NCBI RefSeq assembly: GCF_900606115.1
Contig: NZ_UWPJ01000030.1
Location: forward strand, 1 to 60,980
DNA from: Pigmentiphaga humi
GTDB taxonomy: Bacteria > Pseudomonadota > Gammaproteobacteria > Burkholderiales > Burkholderiaceae_B
Length of the DNA: 60,980 bases
Direction: 5' to 3'
Each line of letters starts with the position of its first letter. The stretch's first letter is position 1. The translations under genes and the position numbers were made by a program. The notes below the pieces were generated by a model. The model was not told the origin of the DNA. It worked only from the letters and a program-made list of their open reading frames with translations, and made no database searches. Below are positions 12,497-20,995 of this stretch, one piece after another.

Positions 12497-13858
12497 ATGA
12501 TGGCAGAAGCACTTGCAGACTGCGTAGTGGACGACCCGGGCCAAGGCATTTTCACGGTGCACCGCGACGTCTACCGCGACCCCGCCATCTTTGAACTCGA
12601 GATGCGCTACATCTTCGAGCGCACGTGGGTGTTCCTGGGCATCGAGGACCAGATCGCCCGGCCGCACGACTACCTGACCACCTGGATTGGCCGCCAGCCG
12701 GTGTTGGTGATGCGCGACGGCGACGGCAAGGTGGGAGCCTTTCTGAACACCTGTCGTCATCGGGGGGCCGTGCTGACTCAGCGCGAACGCGGCAATGCCC
12801 GGGTCCACGTATGTGCCTACCACGCCTGGTCGTTCTACAGCGACGGCCGCTGTGCCAGCATCAAAGACGGCAAGGATGGCTGCTACAGCGAGGCCTTCGA
12901 ACGCGAAGACCACGACTTGGCCCCCGTGGCGCGCTTCGCCTCGTACCGCGGATTGATGTTCGGCAGCCTTGAAGCCGACGTGCCGCCGCTGGAAGACTAC
13001 CTTGGCGACGCGCGCTTCTTCCTGGATCTGATCCTGGACCAGAGCCCCCAGGGAATCGAGCTGCTCCCGGGTTCGTCAACCTATGTGTACAAGGGCAACT
13101 GGAAAATGCAGTTGGACAACGCGTTGGACGGCTACCACCTGACCTCGGTGCACCCCAGCTTCATGAAGATCGTCAAGCAGCGCCAGTCGGGAGAATCGCA
13201 GAACCAGTTGGCGACCATCGATTTCGCTGCCTACAGACAGCGCGGAGGCTTCACGTTCGATAACGGCCACGCGGCGGTCTGGACCCGCAATCCCCTGCCC
13301 CAGATCCGCCCGCTGTACGGACTCATCGACGAACTGCGGCAACGCGTGGGTGAAACGCGCGCCAGCCTGATGCTGGACACACGCAACGTGGTGCTGTTCC
13401 CCAACGTGCAGTTCGCCGAGAACGCCTCGTTGCAGTTGCGGGTGCTGCGCCCTCTTGCGGTGGATCGCACCGAGATGCGCAGTTATGTCATCGCGCCCAA
13501 GGGCGAATCGCCCGAAGCACGCGAGCTGCGGCTGCGGCAGTTTGAAGACTTCTTCAACAGCTCGGGACTGGCCACGCCGGACGACACCACCTGCTACGAA
13601 GACTGCCAGACCGGTTATCGAGCGCAAGGCGTGAGCTGGACCCAGGGTTATGCGCGCGGCATGACCAGCGTGCAGCGCGGCGCCAACGCGCAGGCGCAGC
13701 AGCTTGGCATCAAGCCCGCCACCAGCCAGTACGGCGACGTGGCCATCCAGGACGAAACCGTGTTCCATTCGGGCTACCGCGAGTGGCGGCGGCTGATGGT
13801 CAAGGGAGCCGCCAGCGATGCGGCAGCACAGGCTGCCGGGCAGGAGGGCGCGCGATGA
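12497..13858 (+). CDS. Aromatic ring-hydroxylating dioxygenase alpha subunit, benzoate-dioxygenase-like
   Basis: This is the catalytic subunit of a Rieske non-haem iron dioxygenase acting on an aromatic substrate. The 453-residue protein has the Rieske [2Fe-2S] ligands C86, H88, C106 and H109, and the mononuclear iron motif D211-G-Y-H214-x4-H219. Its second half (NVQFAENASLQLRVLRPLAV, then IAPKGESPEARELRLRQFED) resembles the benzoate/anthranilate 1,2-dioxygenase large subunit (BenA/AntA). The start has AGGAGG at 12486. The stop overlaps the beta-subunit start. No reductase (BenC-like) or dihydrodiol dehydrogenase (BenD-like) is nearby, so electrons must come from elsewhere. The exact substrate is unknown. 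Confidence 0.9.
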   Translation: MMAEALADCVVDDPGQGIFTVHRDVYRDPAIFELEMRYIFERTWVFLGIEDQIARPHDYLTTWIGRQPVLVMRDGDGKVGAFLNTCRHRGAVLTQRERGNARVHVCAYHAWSFYSDGRCASIKDGKDGCYSEAFEREDHDLAPVARFASYRGLMFGSLEADVPPLEDYLGDARFFLDLILDQSPQGIELLPGSSTYVYKGNWKMQLDNALDGYHLTSVHPSFMKIVKQRQSGESQNQLATIDFAAYRQRGGFTFDNGHAAVWTRNPLPQIRPLYGLIDELRQRVGETRASLMLDTRNVVLFPNVQFAENASLQLRVLRPLAVDRTEMRSYVIAPKGESPEARELRLRQFEDFFNSSGLATPDDTTCYEDCQTGYRAQGVSWTQGYARGMTSVQRGANAQAQQLGIKPATSQYGDVAIQDETVFHSGYREWRRLMVKGAASDAAAQAAGQEGAR

Positions 13859-14352
13859 ATGCCGATCCCACCCTCGCCGCCGCGCTGTTGTACCGCGAGG
13901 CCGCACTGCTGGACGAACGCCGTTGGGACGACTGGCTGGCCCTGTTCACACCCGATGCGGAGTATTGGGTCCCCGCCTGGCGCGACGAGGACGAACCCAC
14001 CGCCGACCCGCGCGCCGAGCTGTCCCTGATCTACTACCGCACCCGAGCCGGCCTGGAAGATCGGGTATGGCGCGTGCGATCGCGGCGCTCGGTCGCCTCG
14101 GCGGTGCTGCCGCGCACCCAACACGTCGTCACCAATATACGCGTGGCCGACGGCTCGGGCCCGGACCTGCTGAAGCTGCAATCGAATTGGACTACCCAGC
14201 AGTTTCTGCCCAAGGAAAAGGTGGTCGAGACCTACTTCGGCCGCCAGGAACATGACTGGCACCGGGTGGACGGCTGCTGGCGCATCGCACGCAAGAAAGT
14301 CCTGCTGCTGAACGACTATCTGAACGCCAAACTCGATTTCTATAACTTGTAG
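13855..14352 (+). CDS. Aromatic ring-hydroxylating dioxygenase beta subunit
   Basis: The small subunit stabilises the alpha3beta3 hexamer of the dioxygenase. The 165-residue product has the SnoaL-like/NTF2 fold pattern of BenB-type subunits: YREAALLDERRWDDWLALF near residue 13, EYWVPAW near 39, LSLIYYRTRAGLEDRVWRV around 58-76 and a C-terminal strand WRIARKKVLLLND. Its ATG overlaps the alpha stop (ATGA at 13855), so the two should be made in a fixed ratio. An in-frame upstream start at 13783 lies inside the alpha gene and is rejected. Confidence 0.9.
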   Translation: MNADPTLAAALLYREAALLDERRWDDWLALFTPDAEYWVPAWRDEDEPTADPRAELSLIYYRTRAGLEDRVWRVRSRRSVASAVLPRTQHVVTNIRVADGSGPDLLKLQSNWTTQQFLPKEKVVETYFGRQEHDWHRVDGCWRIARKKVLLLNDYLNAKLDFYNL

Positions 14353-14362
14353 GAAGCACGCC

Positions 14363-15928
14363 GTGGCCTACGTCATGAAAAGCGAGCCGGCGGCCGCCGC
14401 CGGCATCCTGCCCGACCTGGAACGCTTCAGTCTGCGGACCTTTCTCGATTCGCTGCCGCCCGACCAGGTGGAAGTACGTCCGGACCGCATCGAGCTGGCC
14501 GATCTCGCCGCGGTTCTGGAGGGCAACCCCCGCGCCGTCCGATTCACGCAAACCGGCGGCGGCAACCTGCCCTTGTGCGGCAACGTCGCGGCCAGCCGGG
14601 CACGGCTGGCCCACGCCTTCGACACCACGCCCGACGCGGTGGCGTCGGCGGTGCTGGAACGCATGCGGCATCCCGGTGTGCTGATCGAGGTCGAGCGCAG
14701 CCAGGCGCCGGTGCAGCAAGTGGTCCAGACCGGCGACGAATGCGACCTGACCGCCCTGCCCGTGCACTTGCAGCACGCGCTCGACGGCGCGCCTTACATC
14801 TCGGCTTCGCTGGACTTCAGCCGTGACCCCGCCACGGGCTGGACCAACGTGGGCATGCGCCGCCTGATGCTGCGCGGCCGGCGCACGGCAGGCATCGATC
14901 TGGTGGCGCCGTCGGATCTTCGCGCCATCTACCAGGGTTGCGTGGCCCGTGGCGAGCGCATGCCGCTGGCCTTCGCCATCGGCTCCAATCCCATCGACCA
15001 CCTGGCCGGCACGATGCGCCTGCCCATGGACGAACTCGAACTCGTAGCGGCGCTGCGCGGCGCTCCCATGGGCGTAGTCAAGTGCGTGACCAACGACCTG
15101 ATGGTGCCGGCCGACGCCCAGTTGATCATCGAAGGCTACCTGGACGAGCGCGGCCATTCCGAGCCTGAAGGGCCGTACGGCGAATTCCTCGGCTATTACG
15201 GCGTGCTCAAGCGCAACCCGGTGTTTCACGTGACCGCCATCACGCGCCGCCGCGATGCCGTGTTCCAGACCGCCACCATAGGCGGACGCTCCATGGCGCT
15301 GACGGACACCGCCCAGTTGTGCTCGCTGCGTACGGAACTCATGGTGTGGCGCGGACTGGAGACCGCGGTGCGCGAAGTGGCCGCCGTATATGTGTCGCCC
15401 GCCACCGGCGGCGCGTTCAATGCGCGTGTCGCCATCAGCCAGCGCGTGCCCGGCGAGGCCCGCAACGCAATCGCCGCCGTGTTCGCCTCGGCAGCCAACA
15501 TCAAGCACGTGTTCGTGGTCGATCCCGACATCGACGTCTTCAGCGACGAGCAGATGGACTGGGCGCTGGCCACGCGCTTCCAGGCCGACCGTGATCTGGT
15601 GGTGCAGTCCGGGCTGCGCGCCATGCCCCTCGACCCGTCGTTGGACGGGGCCGCCGTCACCGCCAAGGCCGGCTTCGACCTGACCCTGCCGCTGCTGCCG
15701 CCCGGCTGCAACCGGCCACTGGAACACCGGGTGCCGTCGCCGCCCGTGTACGACGCCCCGCGCCATGCTTCGCTGGACGCCGCGCTGGCCGACGGTCCCA
15801 AGCGCTTTGCCGAGCTGATGGCCGCGATCGGCACGCGCGATGGGCGCGAGATAGTGAGATGGCTGGAAGACACCGGCGCCCGCCGCTCCATCACCCGCGA
15901 CGAGGAAGGCCGCTACCGCTTCGCATGA
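14363..15928 (+). CDS. UbiD-family decarboxylase
   Basis: UbiD enzymes use prenylated FMN for reversible decarboxylation of aromatic or alpha,beta-unsaturated acids. The 521-residue length is typical. The active-site region EPEGPYGEFLGYYG (about residues 268-281) carries the expected acidic pair, and TATIGGRSMALTDT fits the family C-terminal domain. I use the GTG at 14363 with AGGAAG at 14351-14356; an ATG 12 bases later is possible. It needs a flavin prenyltransferase (UbiX), which is not in the window. In this operon it may act on a carboxylated aromatic before or after the dioxygenase step, which is inference. Confidence 0.87.
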   Translation: MAYVMKSEPAAAAGILPDLERFSLRTFLDSLPPDQVEVRPDRIELADLAAVLEGNPRAVRFTQTGGGNLPLCGNVAASRARLAHAFDTTPDAVASAVLERMRHPGVLIEVERSQAPVQQVVQTGDECDLTALPVHLQHALDGAPYISASLDFSRDPATGWTNVGMRRLMLRGRRTAGIDLVAPSDLRAIYQGCVARGERMPLAFAIGSNPIDHLAGTMRLPMDELELVAALRGAPMGVVKCVTNDLMVPADAQLIIEGYLDERGHSEPEGPYGEFLGYYGVLKRNPVFHVTAITRRRDAVFQTATIGGRSMALTDTAQLCSLRTELMVWRGLETAVREVAAVYVSPATGGAFNARVAISQRVPGEARNAIAAVFASAANIKHVFVVDPDIDVFSDEQMDWALATRFQADRDLVVQSGLRAMPLDPSLDGAAVTAKAGFDLTLPLLPPGCNRPLEHRVPSPPVYDAPRHASLDAALADGPKRFAELMAAIGTRDGREIVRWLEDTGARRSITRDEEGRYRFA

Positions 15929-15964
15929 CATGCGCCCCTCTACAAGAACCGCCAAGGAGACACC

Positions 15965-17017
15965 ATGAGAACACCAACATCCCGTTTCACGCCGGCGCCA
16001 GGCCTGCGGCGATCCTTTCAGGGACTGGCAGGCTTTACCGCGCTCGCCGCGGCGTGCCTGGCCCCGTGGGGCGCCTCGGCCCAATCAACCGCTGGCAACT
16101 TCCCCGAACGCCCCGTGCGCCTGATCGTGGCCCACACTCCAGGCGGGCTGGTCGACACCTTCGCCCGCTACATGGCCCAGAACCTGTCGGCCAAGTGGGG
16201 CCAGCCGGTCGTGGTCGAGAACAAGCCGGGCGCCAACCAGGCGATCGCCAATGAACACGTGGCGCGCTCGCCCGCCGATGGCTACACGCTGCTGGTCGGC
16301 ACCCAGACCGGCCTGGTATTCAATGCCATCGTACGCAACGACCTGCCGTTCGATCCCATCCGCGACTTCGCGCCCGTCTCCGGCCTGTTCACCACCCCTT
16401 TCTATCTCGTGGTGAACCCCAAGGTGCCGGCGCGCGATGTGAATGAACTCGTCGCGCTGGCCAAATCCCACCCTGGCAAGCTGACCTTCGCTTCCATCGG
16501 CGTGGGCAGCGCGCATCAGCTGGCGGCCGAGATGTTCAAGACGCTGACCGGCACCGACATCCTGCACGTGGCGTACAAAGGGAGCGCGCCGGCCATGACC
16601 GAGCTGCTGGGCGGCCAGGTCGACATGATGTTCGAAGGCGGCGCCTCGTCGCTGCCCAACGTGCGCGCCGGCAAACTGCGCGCGCTCGGATCCACGGGCA
16701 AGCATCGTTCGGAGGCGATGCCGGACGTGCCCGCCATCGGCGAGACCGTGCCCGGCTACGAGCTGACGGTCTGGATCGGCCTGGTAGCGCCGGCCGGCAC
16801 GCCGCAGGCCGTGCTGGACAAACTCAACCGCGACACAGTGGAAGTGCTTGAGCGGCGCGGCACTCACGACAAGTTCGCCAGCCTGGGCATCGAGATGATG
16901 CCCACCGCACGGACCGAACTCGACCAGCGCATCCGCATAGAAGTCCCGCAATGGACCAAGGTGATGCGCGATGCGGGCATCGTGCCGCAGGGACGCAATA
17001 AAGGAGACGACAAATGA
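15965..17017 (+). CDS. Bug-family tripartite tricarboxylate transporter substrate-binding protein
   Basis: Bug receptors are periplasmic Venus-flytrap proteins that bind carboxylates, usually for TctAB-type permeases. This 350-residue protein has a signal peptide (about residues 1-40, ending near GASAQ) and family motifs FPERPVRLIVAHTPGGLVD, GQPVVVENKPGANQA and YKGSAPAMTELLGGQVDMMF. AAGGAGA precedes the ATG by eight bases. It is separated from the UbiD gene by 36 bases and overlaps the next Bug gene by ATGA. No TctA/TctB gene is present. The operon context suggests an aromatic acid ligand. Confidence 0.9.
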   Translation: MRTPTSRFTPAPGLRRSFQGLAGFTALAAACLAPWGASAQSTAGNFPERPVRLIVAHTPGGLVDTFARYMAQNLSAKWGQPVVVENKPGANQAIANEHVARSPADGYTLLVGTQTGLVFNAIVRNDLPFDPIRDFAPVSGLFTTPFYLVVNPKVPARDVNELVALAKSHPGKLTFASIGVGSAHQLAAEMFKTLTGTDILHVAYKGSAPAMTELLGGQVDMMFEGGASSLPNVRAGKLRALGSTGKHRSEAMPDVPAIGETVPGYELTVWIGLVAPAGTPQAVLDKLNRDTVEVLERRGTHDKFASLGIEMMPTARTELDQRIRIEVPQWTKVMRDAGIVPQGRNKGDDK

Positions 17018-18033
17018 AAAAGCAACCAATGATCCGCAAGACGAACCTGCCGCTGATGCGCGCCGCTGCGGTGGCGATGGCCTGTCTGGCCCTGCCGGCG
17101 GGGGCCGCGCCGGCAGACGGCTATCCCTCGAAGCCCGTGCAAATCGTGCTCGGTTTTCCTCCCGGGGGCAGCACCGACATCCTGGCCCGCATGGTGGCCC
17201 AACACCTGCAACAGGCCTGGGGCCAACCGGTGGTGGTGGTCAACAAGCCCGGCGCCAGCACCATCATCGCCACCGAATCGGTGGCGCGCGCCACCGCCGA
17301 CGGCCACACTCTGCTGGTGGGCGCCAGCAGCGCCATGACGATCAATCCCGTGCTTTACAAGAACCTGCCCTATGACGCGGGGCGTGACTTCGAGCCGGTG
17401 GCCATCATGGGGAGCTTTCCGCTGGTACTGGCGGTACAGCCGTCGATGAAGGTCAAGACGGTATCGGAACTGGTCGCCTCCGCCAAGACGGAATCGCTGA
17501 ACTACAGTTCGGCTTCGACCCTGTTCCAGCTTGCGGGCGAGATGTTCAAGCAGACGGCCGGCGTGGAAGTGACCCACATTCCCTACAAGGGCAGCGTGCA
17601 GGCGCTGACCGCGCTCACCACTGGCGACGTGCAGATGCTCTTCCTCGATCCGGCACCGGTCATCACGCAGATGAAGGCCGGCAAGGCGCGCGCGCTGGCG
17701 GTGACCTCGGCGCACCGCTGGTCGCTGATGCCCGACGTGCCCACCATGACCGAATCCGGAGTGCCGGGCTACGACTTTGCCGGCTGGATCGCGCTGTTCA
17801 CGCCCAACGGCACGCCGCCCGACATCGTCGCCAAAGTGCAGCGCGAGGTGGCGCGCATCGTCGAACTGCCCGATGTGAAAGGCAAGCTCGAAACCCTGGG
17901 CATCGACGCCGGCGGCCGCGCGCTCGGCATCGGGCCGGCCGAAAATGGCCCGGCGGCGCTGTCGCGGATCATTCAGTCCGAGGGCGAGCGTTTCGCCAAG
18001 GTCATTCGCACAGCCAATATCAAACCCGAATGA
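17014..18033 (+). CDS. Bug-family tripartite tricarboxylate transporter substrate-binding protein
   Basis: This second receptor directly follows and overlaps the first by four bases. The 339-residue product has a signal peptide (about residues 1-31, ending AGAAPA) and the motifs YPSKPVQIVLGFPPGGSTD, GQPVVVVNKPGAST and IPYKGSVQALTALTTGDVQM. The two receptors differ along their length, so this is not a recent exact duplication. Two receptors in one operon could widen ligand range or bind substrate and co-substrate; neither can be decided from sequence. Confidence 0.9.
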   Translation: MKKQPMIRKTNLPLMRAAAVAMACLALPAGAAPADGYPSKPVQIVLGFPPGGSTDILARMVAQHLQQAWGQPVVVVNKPGASTIIATESVARATADGHTLLVGASSAMTINPVLYKNLPYDAGRDFEPVAIMGSFPLVLAVQPSMKVKTVSELVASAKTESLNYSSASTLFQLAGEMFKQTAGVEVTHIPYKGSVQALTALTTGDVQMLFLDPAPVITQMKAGKARALAVTSAHRWSLMPDVPTMTESGVPGYDFAGWIALFTPNGTPPDIVAKVQREVARIVELPDVKGKLETLGIDAGGRALGIGPAENGPAALSRIIQSEGERFAKVIRTANIKPE

Positions 18034-18043
18034 GGAGTCCAGC

Positions 18044-18850
18044 ATGAACGCCCCTGACCAGCAGCCTCGCATGCTGCTCGAAGTCCGTCCCGAAGGACTC
18101 ACCATACCGGAGCCGCCCCGCTTCGACGACCCGCAGGCAGAGCGCCTGCACCGCAAACAGCGGCTGGCGGCCTGCCTGCGCATCTTCTCGATGCACGGCT
18201 TCGACGCCGGCATCGCCGGCCACATCAGTTGCCGCGACGCCGTTCGGCCCGACCACTTCTGGGTCAACCCGCTGGCCCTGCACTTCAGCCGCGTCAAGGT
18301 ATCGGACCTGGTGCTGGTGGACCACGAAGGCCGCATCGTCGAAGGCCGCCATCCGGTCAATGCCGCGGCCTTCTCCATCCACTCGCGCATCCATCGCGCC
18401 CGGCCCGAGGTCATGGCGGCCGCCCATTCGCATTCGCTATACGGCACCACTTATGCGTCGCTGGGCAAGCCGATCCCGCCCATCTCCCAGGAAGCCTGTG
18501 CTTTCTACCAGGACCATGCCGTCATGCAGGCCTACAACGGCATCGCCGCCGAGCTGTCGGAGGGCGAGGCCATCGCCAGCGCCCTGGGGCCGGCCAAGGC
18601 CGTGATCTGCCGCAATCACGGCCTCTTTACCGTCGGGCAGACGGTGGAAGAAGCGGTATTCTGGTTCCTGCGCATGGAGCGCGCGTGCGAGCAGACCCTG
18701 CGGGCCACCGCCGCCGGCCAGCCCGTCGAGGTCGATGAAGCCACAGCCCTGATGACCCGCAAGCAGGTGGGGGCGCCCAAGGCCGGGTGGTTCGGCCTGC
18801 AGCCGCTGGTGGACAAGGTCTTGGCCGAACAGCCCGACCTGCTGGATTGA
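18044..18850 (+). CDS. Class II aldolase/adducin family protein
   Basis: This 268-residue protein belongs to the zinc-dependent class II aldolase fold, which includes fuculose-phosphate aldolase and decarboxylases of ring-cleavage or dihydroxyphthalate intermediates. Metal ligands are visible as AAHSHSLYGTTYA (about residues 126-138) and NHGLFTVG (about 192-199), with an acidic residue in QEACAFYQDH. GAGG precedes the ATG at 18044. The position in an operon with a ring dioxygenase and a UbiD enzyme makes a decarboxylase or aldolase of an aromatic-acid intermediate more likely than a sugar aldolase, but this is inference. Confidence 0.86.
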   Translation: MNAPDQQPRMLLEVRPEGLTIPEPPRFDDPQAERLHRKQRLAACLRIFSMHGFDAGIAGHISCRDAVRPDHFWVNPLALHFSRVKVSDLVLVDHEGRIVEGRHPVNAAAFSIHSRIHRARPEVMAAAHSHSLYGTTYASLGKPIPPISQEACAFYQDHAVMQAYNGIAAELSEGEAIASALGPAKAVICRNHGLFTVGQTVEEAVFWFLRMERACEQTLRATAAGQPVEVDEATALMTRKQVGAPKAGWFGLQPLVDKVLAEQPDLLD

Positions 18851-18855
18851 AGCGC

Positions 18856-19833
18856 ATGAAACTCTGTGTATTCGGTGCCGGCGCGATCGGCGGACTGATC
18901 GCCGGACGCCTGGCCCGGGCCGGCCAGCCCGTATCGATCGTGGCGCGCGGCGCCCATCTCGAGGCCGTCTGCCGCGATGGACTGACGGTTCGGAGCGACC
19001 GGGGCGACTGGAACGGCCCCGTGCACGCCGCCGCCCAGAGTGAAGACCTCGGCGTGCAAGACGTGGTGATCGTCACCGTCAAGACCTGCGGCCTGGCCGC
19101 CGCGCTGCCCGCCCTCGCGCCGCTGGTCGGACCGTCCACCGTCGTGGTGCCCGCCATGAACGGTGTCCCGTGGTGGTTCTTTTCCGGCTTCGGCGGCCGC
19201 CTGGCCGGCACCCGCCTCGAGAATCTCGACCCTGGCGGACGTATCGCCGCCGCCTTGCCGGAGCGCCAGATCCTGGGCTGCGTGGTGTACCCCACGGCCT
19301 ACCTGGCGGCGCCGGGCGTCGTACAGCACACCGGCCGGTGGGAGCTGCACCTGGGCGAGCCGGACGGCAGCCTGTCGCCGCGCGGACAGGCCCTGCAGGC
19401 GGTGCTGGCGCAGGCCGGCTTCGCCTGCAGCCTGACCGCGGACATCCGGCACGATATCTGGCTCAAGCTGATCGGCAACGCCGCCTTCAACCCGGTCAGC
19501 GCACTGACGCGGGCCACGCTCGACCGCATGCTGGCCGACCCCGATGTCTATGCCTTGCTGCAGGCCTTGATGAACGAGACCATCGCCGTAGGCGCGGCGC
19601 TCGGCCTGGACACCGGCGAAACGCCCCGGGCCCGGCTGGAACGAGGGCGCCCCCTGGGCAAAATCCGGTTCTCCATGCTGCAGGACCTGGAACAGGACCG
19701 GCCCCTGGAACACGAGTCGCTGAGCGGCGCAGTATCGGCGATCGGCCACCTGATGGGCGTGCCCACGCCCTCCATGGACGCCGTGCACGGGCTGGTGCGC
19801 ACGCTGGCGGCCAGCTCGCGAATCGCGCCCTGA
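18856..19833 (+). CDS. Ketopantoate reductase-like NADP-dependent oxidoreductase
   Basis: The 325-residue product has the ApbA/PanE two-domain layout: a Rossmann domain starting MKLCVFGAGAIGGLIAGRLA and a helical C-terminal domain with the catalytic Lys in DIWLKLIGNAAFNPVSALT near residue 200. It starts five bases after the aldolase stop. Members outside pantothenate synthesis reduce various 2-oxo acids. As the last gene of the catabolic operon it probably reduces an oxo-acid product of the pathway rather than ketopantoate, which is inference. A hairpin-T-tract terminator follows. Confidence 0.83.
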   Translation: MKLCVFGAGAIGGLIAGRLARAGQPVSIVARGAHLEAVCRDGLTVRSDRGDWNGPVHAAAQSEDLGVQDVVIVTVKTCGLAAALPALAPLVGPSTVVVPAMNGVPWWFFSGFGGRLAGTRLENLDPGGRIAAALPERQILGCVVYPTAYLAAPGVVQHTGRWELHLGEPDGSLSPRGQALQAVLAQAGFACSLTADIRHDIWLKLIGNAAFNPVSALTRATLDRMLADPDVYALLQALMNETIAVGAALGLDTGETPRARLERGRPLGKIRFSMLQDLEQDRPLEHESLSGAVSAIGHLMGVPTPSMDAVHGLVRTLAASSRIAP

Positions 19834-19886
19834 AGCCCGCACTCCCCCCAGAAAAAACCCCATGTCTGCAGCTTTGCGGCTGCGCT

Positions 19887-19908
19887 GCCCCCCGAGGGGC
19901 GTTTTTTT
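19887..19908 (+). terminator. Intrinsic terminator within a repeat copy
   Basis: GCCCC and GGGGC form a five-pair stem with a CCGA loop, followed by GTTTTTTT. It ends the catabolic operon. The surrounding 19871-19935 is a degenerate copy of the 79-base family duplicated at 59528-59685, so the repeat family can double as a terminator. Downstream, AGAACC-TATC-GGTTCT (19936-19951) is a further perfect inverted repeat. I see nothing else in the 234-base gap before rapZ. Confidence 0.75.
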
Positions 19909-20067
19909 GCCTTGGAAGCGGCCCGGCGGCAAAAGAGAACCTATCGGTTCTGTCATGGTCGATAATGACTAGCTGAGGTATCTTCTCCCTCCAGTAAGAA
20001 AGTTTTTCATTTCCAACCGCGGGAGGCACGCGGTTTCGATCTTCTATTGCTGGGCGAATCAATTACT

Positions 20068-20991
20068 GTGTTACGCGTCGTCTTCCTCACCGGGATATCG
20101 GGATCCGGCAAATCCGTGGCGCTCCGCACGCTGGAGGATGCCGGGTACAACTGCGTCGACAACCTTCCCGTGCGCTTCCTGCACGACTTCATCGCCGCTG
20201 CCCGCGACGATGGCCTGCAGCGCGTCGGCGTTTCCATCGACGCACGCTCCTCCAGCGGCGCCATCCAGAGCCTGCCCGAAACCATTACCGCGCTGCGGGC
20301 GCTGGGCGCCGAGATCCGGCTGGTCTTCCTCGACGCCGATACCGGCACCCTGGTGCAGCGGTACTCCGAGTCGCGCCGGCGCCATCCGCTCACCGACAAG
20401 CTCTTCCGCGAAGGCGTCGCGCCGTCCGTGGAAGCCTGCATCGCCCACGAACGCGAATTGCTCGGGCCGCTGCGCGAGCTGGGCCACGTCATCGACACCA
20501 CCGGCCTGACGCCCTCGCAGCTGCGGTCGTGGATACGCAACGTGGTGCAGGCCGACTCCACCCCGCTCGTCCTGACCTTCGAATCCTTCGCCTTCAAGGA
20601 GGGAGTGCCGCTCGACGCCGACCTCGTCTTCGACGTGCGCTGCCTCCCCAACCCCCACTACGACCCCGTCCTGCGTCCCCTGACCGGACGCGACGCGCCC
20701 GTGGCCAACTTCCTGGCGGCCATTCCCAACGTGGGACGCATGATCGAAGACATCTCGTCCTTCATCCGCACCTGGCTGCCCGAGTACCTCCACGACACCC
20801 GCAGCTACCTTACCGTGGCGATCGGCTGTACCGGCGGGACGCACCGATCGGTCTACGTGGTCGAACAACTGGCCGCCATGTTCGCGGGCCGGGGGCAGGT
20901 ACTGGTGCGCCATCGTGCGCAAAAACAATTCGACCTATATGATCCGGGCGACATCCCGCCCCAGAGCAGACCCCGGCATTCAGGATCCTAG
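20068..20991 (+). CDS. rapZ: RNase adapter protein RapZ
   Basis: RapZ is a P-loop nucleotide-binding adapter which in enterobacteria senses glucosamine-6-phosphate and directs the sRNA GlmZ to RNase E. The 307-residue product shows P-loop GISGSGKS at residues 9-16, NCVDNLPV, and the C-terminal GCTGGTHRSVYVVEQLA. I take the GTG at 20068; a TTG at 20047 would add seven residues. It normally sits beside ptsN and hprK, but here an 8-kb cluster lies between. Whether its RNA role is conserved in this lineage is not shown by the sequence. Confidence 0.93.
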   Translation: MLRVVFLTGISGSGKSVALRTLEDAGYNCVDNLPVRFLHDFIAAARDDGLQRVGVSIDARSSSGAIQSLPETITALRALGAEIRLVFLDADTGTLVQRYSESRRRHPLTDKLFREGVAPSVEACIAHERELLGPLRELGHVIDTTGLTPSQLRSWIRNVVQADSTPLVLTFESFAFKEGVPLDADLVFDVRCLPNPHYDPVLRPLTGRDAPVANFLAAIPNVGRMIEDISSFIRTWLPEYLHDTRSYLTVAIGCTGGTHRSVYVVEQLAAMFAGRGQVLVRHRAQKQFDLYDPGDIPPQSRPRHSGS

Positions 20992-20995
20992 ACCG

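Noticed and set aside
14192-16084. Minus-strand open frame of 630 codons antisense to the UbiD gene
   Set aside because: The plus strand encodes a clear UbiD protein with a Shine-Dalgarno; the antisense product has no family features.
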